DNA from: Syngnathus acus
Lineage: Eukaryota; Chordata; Actinopteri; Syngnathiformes; Syngnathidae
Direction of reading: 5' to 3'
Assembly (NCBI RefSeq): GCF_901709675.1
Contig: NC_051105.1
Coordinates: 12,012,604 to 12,076,603 of the forward strand
DNA length: 64,000 nt
The number at the start of each line of letters is the position of its first letter. Positions within the stretch are counted from its first letter, which is position 1. Both the position numbers and the translations under genes were made by a program. Shown piece after piece: positions 56,225-64,000 of this stretch. Below the pieces are notes generated by a model, which ran no database searches, was not told the DNA's origin, and saw only the letters and a program-made list of their open reading frames with translations.

Positions 56225-57716
56225 ATGGACCCCTTCACGGTGGGGTTTCCACCTGTGTCTGACAAAAATCCTGTAAATTTTCACCATCGAATCGACCTTT
56301 TTATTAACTATAGGCCAATATCAAATCTACCATTCCTGGGGAAAATCATTGAAAAGGTTGTTTTCCAGCAAATCCATGCTTTTATGATGCAAAACAATCT
56401 TTTCAACATATTTCAGTCTGGATTTTGGCCACACCACAGCACTGAGACTGTACTTTTAAAAGTCTTAAATGACATTCATCTAAATAATGATGCAGGCAAA
56501 TCCTCTGTCCTGGTATTACTGGATCTCAGTGCTGCTTTTGATACAGTTGATCATAACATACTACTCAGCAGATTGGAAAAGTGGGTGGGATTTACCGGCA
56601 CTGTGCTACAATGGTTCAAATCTTACTTACAAGATAGAGACTTTTTTGTGTCAATGGGAAACCGTGAGTCTGAGAGAACTAAGATCACATGTGGGGTTCC
56701 CCAACGCTCCATTCTAGGACCGCATCACATGACCACAGTCCCCTACTCGCACTGGGTAACTGTATTCATCAAATCAATAAGTGGATGTGCCAGAATGTCC
56801 TCCAGCTAAATGCAGAAAAGACAGAGGTGATAATTTTTGGACCTAAAAATGAAAAGGAAAAGATCACCGCTCACCTTTGGTCTATGTCATTGACAGCTAC
56901 AAATCAAGCCAGAAATCTTGGTGTAATTATTGACTCAGACCTGAACTTCAACAGCCATCTTAAGTTTATCACTAAATCTGCCTATTACCACCTGAAAAAC
57001 ATAACTAGAATTAAGGGGTTTCTGTCTCAACAAGATATGGAAAAACTTATTCATGCATTCATTTTTAGTAGGGTAGATTATTGTAATGGCATCTTTACAG
57101 GCCTTAACAAAAAATCCATCAGCCAGCTGCAGCTGATCCAGAATGCTGCTGCCAGAGTCCTCACAAAGACCAGGAAACTGGACCATATTACACCGGTCAT
57201 TAGATCGCTACATTGGCTTCCTGTGAGTCAAAGGATAGATTTTAAAATCCTACTGCTGGTCAAGAAAACGCTGAATGGTCTCGGACCAAAATACATGCTT
57301 GATCTACTTGTTCCTTATGAAGCATCCAGACCTCTCAGGTCATCTGGAACTGGCTTGTTGTGTGTCCCAAGAACAAGAACCAAGCAAGGAGAAGCAGCAT
57401 TCAGTTATTATGCTCCTCACCTGTGGAACAAACTTCCCATAGATCTGACGTCTGTTCAAACTGTCAGCTCCTTTAAATCAGGGCTAAAAACGTTACTGTT
57501 TACCGCAGCGTATTCTTAAATTAAATCCTCTCTTTCTAATTTTTTATTCTTGATTTTGTATGGATTCAGAAAATGGATGGATGGATATATTCTGTATTTT
57601 CTCCCTTTTTTATGGTCTATGTTCTTTACTTTTTAATCCTTTTTATGTAAAGCACATTGAGTTGCCTTGTGTGTGAAATGCGCTATATAAATAAATCTGC
57701 CTTGCCTTGCCTTGCC
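56225..57716 (+). pseudogene. L2-type LINE, reverse transcriptase lacking its active-site segment
   Basis: Reads NYRPISNLPFLGKIIEKVV, SGFWPHHSTETVLLKVLND, LLDLSAAFDTVDHNILLSRL, and CGVPQRSILGP, then jumps to LALGNCIHQINKWMCQNVLQ and LNAEKTEVIIFGPKN in another frame. The piece in between, which holds the YADD catalytic motif, is deleted near 56715-56760. The C-terminus continues to 57519. The 3' UTR has AAATGCGCTATATAAATAAA and a (CTTGC)n tail to about 57716. Confidence 0.9.
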
Positions 57717-57734
57717 TTACCTTTTTGTTTGTAA

Positions 57735-58470
57735 GCAATGTTGCCCTTCGCACATCTAACCCAGGATTAAAAAAAATCTCCCTTCTATGCTGCAATTGTA
57801 TAGCTCTAATTAGCAAAAATGACAGTAGTTACGTGTTTAGTTAATTGCTTTACTTAATAGCAGGCCTTTATGATTTTGGTTTATTCTCAATTTTTTGTTG
57901 TGGACACTTGGGGGCAGTGTTGGGGCAAAAAAAGGGGAATAAATAATTAGGTTCTTGTTCCTTATGTGGAATAAGAACGAGTAATGTCATTTTTCACAGT
58001 CTTTAAGAATAACCAAATGTAGCAATGTAAAGTGTAATGTCAAACAGTTTACCTGATTGCTTAGAGCACAGGAGTCAAACTCAAGGCCCGCCACATCATT
58101 TTATGTGGCACGCGAAGACAAATTGTGCATCAAATTCGTGTGTCATTACTAGAATTGCAAATTGTCTTCACTTTTAAAAATATCTTCTTTTTTTTTATAT
58201 TTGACCAGTTTTTACTAGTCTGATTTGAAAACGAGTTATTCGTCAGTTTGTTTTGTAGCTTATACTGTATATAATATGAGGTGCTCATACATTTATTTGG
58301 GTTGACAGTCATAATGGCCCTCCGAACGAAACTATGACTACAATGCGGCCCGCGAAAAAAAATGAATTTCACACCCCTGGCTTAGAGTGTGGTGGGTGCT
58401 TTGCTTGTGCTTGCCTGGGCCTCTCTGGGCCTCTGCTGAATGCTGCTCTCAACTGGGTTCGCATTGGATG
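57735..58470 (+). repeat. Interspersed repeat, inverted partner of 16133-16510, split by a hAT
   Basis: Aligns in reverse with 16133-16510, with the hAT MITE at 58067-58379 inserted. Shared landmarks are TAGTTAATTGCTTTACTTAATAGC, ACATTACTCG-like and GGTGGGTGCTTTGCTTGTGC. Confidence 0.7.
58067..58379 (-). mobile_element. Buster-type hAT MITE with 8-bp duplication
   Basis: GCTTAGAG at 58059-58066 and 58380-58387 is a perfect octamer matching nnnTAnnn, the Buster-branch pattern. Ends are CACAGGAGTCAAACTC and TTTCACACCCCTG. The body is the reverse of 23297-23620. Confidence 0.85.
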
Positions 58471-58479
58471 TTTTTTATA

Positions 58480-60895
58480 CTTGGTATGATTATCTAATGC
58501 TGTTTTACTTTAATATTTTAGGATAATTTTCACTAGGCACAGGGAGCAGCTACTATAAAATGGAGTGCCTGGTCTTAGCCTCTACCCATTTTCACAATTA
58601 AACTCTACTTTTTTTGTCACTGGATTCTTTCCTTTCTCTCGTTCCTTCTCCTACACACTCTCCGTTTCCACCTCACCATTGCGAATGAAAATCCGGGGCG
58701 ATCAGGAAAATCCGGGACAGGTGGCAACACTAGATTGATAGATACACAACTGCTTGACACAAACTGCTCACCCAAGTTTTCTGATTTTGCCACAAGGTGG
58801 CAGTGCAGTACACGAAAAGGAACACATTCATTGCTTGCCTTCCTTCATGCGTCCTCTGCTCCTCACCCCTCTTTTGACCAAGCATAAATTACTGTATGGA
58901 TGCCACTTATTTTTAGTAATCATATCCAGGTAATTTTACCACAAACTCTAAAACCACTTGTTCACTTTTTCTATATGCATGTATCAAGTATCAGACCACA
59001 TAAAACAAAACATCCCTGTGTTTTGAAGAGCCAATTATAAGAGATATGGGACATTGAAAAATATATTGCAGGCTGGTGGATGGCAGGCCCAAACAAGAAA
59101 AGATAAGATAGGGAAGAATAGGGCACAGTCATGGCTGTTTTCTGACTCCATCCTCCCATCATGGAGAGCTGGAGGATCAAATGCCAGAACAATCAATCAT
59201 CCAGCAAGCAGCTCAATGGGACAAACCATGATGACATTCACTTCCCTAGCGTCTATATCAATAGAATAAAAAAAGGAAAGAAATAAATTGTCCCAAAACA
59301 CCCTGCACACCCACGCCATCAAGCTGGCCTTTTGCCACCTTCATCATTTGTTATTTATAGCCCTAGGTGCATGGGATTTGGGGCCCTGTGAAAAACTCAC
59401 ATAAAGCCCAAACACGTCAATGATGCAAATTAGACATTTTTATTAAATATCATCATCACTTATCCCATCCCAAAATGACCCAAACTCCATCCCTCTTTAT
59501 AAAGCTTCGCTCTGCCGTCCTGCTTTCTGGCTGTCCCTCTCCAAGCTGTTATTTGCCTTTTCTTCTATTGGGATACTCTTAATGTGTGTGATTGATGCGC
59601 AAACATAGTTCAAGGAAAAATTACAGCTGCGATGCTAGCCAGCCTTTCACAAACAGCCAGACATGCAAATAGTGATTCTCTTATCTGACACAGAATTACA
59701 ATAAAGTCTGACCTCTGTGACATTTTTTAGATGCATGAAACTATTCATTTACATGTTAACAAGCAAGGCGCAGCCTGTCCCCTCCCCCCACATTCAGCAT
59801 TCAAACCTCCCACTGCGACATTTTGAGCACACAGCAGGGATGTGTGCCTCCAGACGGCCTGCTCCTCCCCACCCTTGTCCGTGTTATTGTTTGTCCAGGA
59901 TGATCCAGCACTGACGAGTTCATCAAGTCAAGAAGTCCATGCATCAATACATTTGATTCAAACACTTACTGGATATGAGATGCACAATATATTTGCATTC
60001 TTTCCCCACATGAGACGGCTTAATAGCGTCCAGGCATATTAAACATCCCCATACCAAAGAATTGAGAACTTGTCCCCTCAAAGCAAACCCTATCTTATCA
60101 AAAAGCTTTCCAACTCATGTTTCATGTCTCATTGCTTTCGCTGCCACTAAAGACAGAACAATCAGTGGGATGTCTGCACTCCTTGTAGAAGAAGACAGGT
60201 CTTGCTCCAAATGAGGCTGTTCACCCAGCGCATCAATAATTTACTGTCACCAGCAAACATGAGCTGTAACTGGGGGTGGCTGCAAACTGTCATAAAGTGT
60301 CAACCTTGAACCAGGGATCACCGTTACCCAAAAGTTTATTTCTGATCCTTCTTAGCAAGACGCCATGTCATTCCTCGTTATTCTGGGTGTTTCCTTAAGC
60401 ATCTTCCATGAATACAGCATAAACATTTTGGCAATTGGTGTTTGGAGGATATTATAGCACAAGCGCTAAGCGCTCAGGGATATCGATTTTGCTTTAGCGG
60501 CCAAGAGCCATGGCTCTACTGGCATCAATATATTCAGGAGAGGGAGCTGAATGACAGGGAAAGAGTGACCTTGAGCCAGTAAGCATTCTTGGCAGATAAA
60601 GTTTTGTCCTGAAATACAGCAGGCAGAGGATACACATGGGATGACACTGGCAGGAGTGACATTGCGGTTTTGACTAAAAGTTGCGGAAGGGTTTATGGTG
60701 TGATGCATTGATTCGTGTACATAGTGAACAATTTGTTCTTGTTTTTGCTCAAGAAGCCAGCTGAATGTGCCTAGTCTGAGTGTACGTTAAGATAACCTGA
60801 CTTTGGGGTTGGAACCGTGCATGAGGTTCACATGACTTCACGTCAGCATGGAGCTGCAATAAAGTTGTTTTGAACACAAGATACAATTGTGTGTT
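58480..60895. other. Repeat-poor intergenic stretch, no gene seen
   Basis: I find no LINE, SINE, hAT or Tc1 signature here, unlike almost everywhere else in the window, and no convincing exon. Short frames (for example at 59054, 59717 and 60466) have no domain. AATAAA at 60857 is on the plus strand without an attached gene. Confidence 0.45.
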
Positions 60896-60902
60896 ATATA
60901 TA

Positions 60903-60944
<42 letters not shown>

Positions 60945-60982
60945 TGTGTGTGTGTGTGTGTGTGCGTGTGTGTGTGTGTTTT
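60896..60982. repeat. Compound (TA)n(GT)n microsatellite
   Basis: About 23 TA units from 60896 followed by about 18 GT/GTGC units. Confidence 0.95.
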
Positions 60983-61257
60983 CAAAGCAGGAAAATGTTC
61001 ACTTTTTCAATAAAGGTTGGATTTAGCTGTTCTGTATCCAAAACAAAGACACCATTTCTACAAGAATATAATATTATTTTTGCCAGTATTTCTTTTGTTT
61101 GGTCTATATCAGTTTGCCCTATTTTTTCATCTTCAGTAGACAATGCACAGACAGAAAATCCTTACTCCTCAACCTGCTTCTATTTGTCTTGCATTTATTT
61201 CAAAGTGAACACGCATTTTGCTTTTGCTTTTTTTCCTTCTACTCCTCAGTTTAGAGC

Positions 61258-61470
<213 letters not shown>

Positions 61471-62285
61471 ATCAGGGTCAGAAACAAGTTTGTTGACTGT
61501 CTTGGTTGAAGATTCACAGTTGAGATGCCAAGACAGAATAATATAACTTTTACAAATAGTCTCCTATCTCCTGTAGCCCGTTTCGTTCCCTCCACTTTGT
61601 TATTTTTCACCCCTGATATTACACAAAATAAGTGTCAATATCACTGAAGCTTGAAGAGTTGAGCAGCAGGCCATTGACCAGTGGATGAAAAAGACACTTT
61701 CAGCCGAACTGTTAATTAAGGTGATAAAAAAAAATCAGGCCTTTTGCAGAAGCTCTCTAAATCTTGGAGAGAATATGCATTATAGTTCAAGGCGGGAAGT
61801 TTTCATTTTACTGCAGTTGGTAAAGAAGGAAGCTAGGCCTACCTACCTTCTTAACTATTGCAAAAACCAATGTATCTTTAATATTATTCTTGACAGAACG
61901 AAATGAATTACAATTTTGTCTTTGTAGAGGTTATTATGTACTGTGCATATAATGCGAAAAGTGATACAGTAAATAAAATTGAAAGAGGAAAACTGGCACA
62001 TTACCATGAAAATGTGCCCACACTTACAAAAAAATGTGTCGTGGTTTTCTCTGTATAGTTTTTACTACAAGCCAAATATATTTAAGCATACTTGTGAAGG
62101 CGATCACTCATCAAAGAACAAAGAGAAAGATCCGAAGCTGACAATCTACTGTAGGTGCATGACATGATTCTTCAACAAAAACAATTGACTTTGTCCATGC
62201 TTTCAACTGTGTTGTCATTTTTGAGTAATTGATAGGTACTTGTATGGTTATGAAAAATAGGGTAAAATTTTGAAAAATATATATA
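61471..62285. other. No gene seen
   Basis: AT-rich, with only short frames lacking domains. Confidence 0.45.
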
Positions 62286-62571
62286 TTTTTTATCCATCCA
62301 TCCATCCATCCATCCATCCATCCATCCATCCATCCATCCATCCATCCATCCATCCATCCATCCATCCATCCATCCATCCATCCATCCATCCATCCATCTT
62401 TTTCCGCTTATCCGGGGTCGGGTCGCGGGGGCAGCAGCTATAGGAGGGACTCCCAGACCTCCCATCTCCCCATCCACTTCGTCCAGTTCATCCGGGGGAT
62501 CCCAAGGCGTTCCCAGCCCAGCTGAGAGACATAGTCTCTCCAGCGCGTCCTGGGTCATCCCCGGGGTCTAC
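62286..62571 (-). mobile_element. Rex3 3' end with long (ATCC)n tail
   Basis: A tail of about 27 ATCC units (62290-62398) precedes the same 170-bp 3' coding end as in 62959-63120 (TTTCCGCTTATCCGGGGTCG onward). On the minus strand it is 5'-truncated where the hAT fragment begins at 62572. Confidence 0.9.
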
Positions 62572-62709
62572 TGGGGAAACATAATAATTGCAGGAAAAAT
62601 GACCCCAAAAAAAAGTTCAATAATACAATTTATTCAGGTTTGGCGGGCCGGATTAAACGGCCCCGTGGGCCGGATGTGGCCCGCGGGCCGTAGTTTCCCC
62701 ATGCCTGGT
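62572..62709 (-). mobile_element. hAT right end, same family as 4720-5707
   Basis: CTACTGGGGAAACATAATAATTG repeats 5620-5660. The copy runs through GGCCGGATGTGGCCCGCGGG to the terminus AGTTTCCCCATGCCTGG, which pairs with the left terminus at 4720. Confidence 0.82.
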
Positions 62710-62921
62710 CTAGCACCATTGGTAACTTGATAACATGCATTTGGCCCATCTAACTTGCATGATGTGGTGTAAGTGCAAATAATGCAACAATTTATTATTA
62801 AATATGGAGGCACTCGCAGCTTAACGATCTTTTTAGAGGCTTTGGAAGCATGTAATAAAAAAGAACTAACGTATTTTGCGATTGATAAGTTCTTTTAATG
62901 CTTACTGTAGATTCACAAGTC
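62710..62921. other. No gene seen
   Basis: Short spacer between the hAT end and the second Rex3 copy. Confidence 0.45.
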
Positions 62922-64000
62922 CATCCATCCATCCATCCATCCATCCATCTTCTTCCGCTTATCCGGGGTCGGGTCGCGGGGGCAGCAGCTTCAGGAGGGA
63001 CTCCCAGACTTCCCTCTCCCCAGCCACTTCATCTAGCTCATCCCGGGGGATCCCAAGGCGTTCCCAGGCCAGCTGAGAGACATAGTCTCTCCAGCGCGTC
63101 CTGGGTCGTCCCCGGGGTCTCCTACCGGTGGGACATGCCCGGAACACCTCCCCAGGGAGGCGTCCAGGAGGCATCCTGATGAGATGCCCGAGCCACCTCA
63201 TCTGGCTCCTCTCAATGTGGAGGAGTAGCGACTCTACTCCGAGTCTCTCCCGGATGACCGAACGTCTCACCCTATCTCTAAGGGAGAGCCCGGACATCCT
63301 GCGGAGAAAACTCATTTCGGCCGCTTGTATCCGGGATCTCGTTCTTTCGGTCACGACCCATAGCTCGTGACCATAGGTGAGGGTAGGAGCGTAAATCGAC
63401 CGGTAAATTGAGAGCTTTGGCTTTTGGCTCAGCTCTCTCTTTACCACGACAGACCGGTACAGAGTCCGCATTACTGCCAACGCTGCACCGATCCGCCTGT
63501 CGATCTCGCGCTCCATCCTCCCCTCACTCGTGAACAAGACCCCAAGATACTTGAACTCCTCCACTTGGGGCAGGATCTCATCCCCGATCCGGAGAGGGCA
63601 TTCCACCCTTTTCCGACCGAGGACCATGGACTCGAATTTGGAGGTGCTGACCCTCATCCTGACCGCTTCACACTCGGCTGCGAACCGCTCCAGTGAGAGC
63701 TGGAGATCACGGCCTGAAGAAGCCAACAGCACCACGCCGTCTGCAAAAAGCAGAGACGCGATGCTGAGGTCCCCAAACCGGACCCCCTCAAAGCCTCGGC
63801 TGCGCCTAGAAATTCTGTCCATAAAAATTATGAACAGAATCGGTGACCAAGGGCAGCCTTGGCGGAGTCCAACCCTCAGTGGAAACGAATCCGACTTACT
63901 GTCGGAAATGCGGACCAAACTCTGGTCCACAAAACACATGTGGACTGGTTGGGCGAACTCCCATGCACCCTCGAGGATCCTGCCGAGGGTGTAGAGCTGG
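62922..64000 (-). pseudogene. Rex3 LINE, reverse transcriptase C-terminal part
   Basis: Runs off the right edge. The minus frame (open from at least 63939 to 62959, 326 codons) reads LRQGCPWSPILFIIFMDRI, then LLFADGVVLLASS, where the family has FADD, so the second catalytic aspartate is lost. EEFKYLGVLFTSEGR, LRDRVRRSVIRERLG, and [20 protein letters not shown] follow. Tail (ATGG)n at 62922-62948. The segment near 63841 corresponds to the standard Rex3 primer site as I remember it. RTE clade. Confidence 0.9.

Overview
This window is nuclear DNA of a ray-finned fish, most likely a spiny-rayed teleost. The evidence is intron-split genes with GT-AG junctions, plus Rex1, Rex3, L2 and RTE LINEs, Ty3/gypsy with a chromodomain, Tc1, hAT and ISL2EU-like transposons, and a tRNA-derived SINE with an ATGG tail. 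I see no bacterial or organellar architecture. The species cannot be told from the sequence alone.

Three host genes can be reconstructed exon by exon, all on the minus strand and all closing to a whole number of codons. (1) A 7-exon, 434-residue kelch-repeat protein of unassigned orthology (24917 down to 12036). (2) A 6-exon, 377-residue sodium/bile-acid cotransporter, best called slc10a2 (37893 down to 33699), with a degenerate duplicate of its exon 5 just upstream at 38832-38972. (3) A 7-exon, 287-residue mitochondrial EngB-type GTPase, gtpbp8 (55190 down to 43291). They share no obvious pathway; they are neighbours in a transposon-rich region.

Layout. 1-3813: the 3' part of a decayed Ty3/gypsy chromovirus with its 3' LTR. 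3.8-11.0 kb: a transposon graveyard (SINE, LTR fragments, an internally deleted hAT, two inverted arms of a 30-bp coding minisatellite, Rex1 and L2 pieces). 12.0-24.9 kb: the kelch gene, whose introns carry layered insertions. 25.7-33.0 kb: Rex1, SINE and two Tc1 fossils. 33.7-39.1 kb: slc10a2 and its partial duplication. 40.8-55.2 kb: gtpbp8, with two copies of one TIR element around its last exon, an ISL2EU-like element in intron 6 and an almost full-length RTE in intron 5. 56.2-58.5 kb: an L2 copy and a DNA-element pair. 58.5-62.2 kb: repeat-poor sequence, then long microsatellites. 62.3-64 kb: two Rex3 copies, the second running off the window.

The best novelty is in how the elements are arranged. 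Two unrelated TA-targeting transposons entered the same TA in two copies of a third element. Two Buster-type hATs share one target octamer. There is a three-deep nest inside a kelch intron. A SINE sits directly on a splice donor that its own target duplication preserved. No unknown biochemical system is visible. All coding calls rest on reading the sequence; no database search was run.
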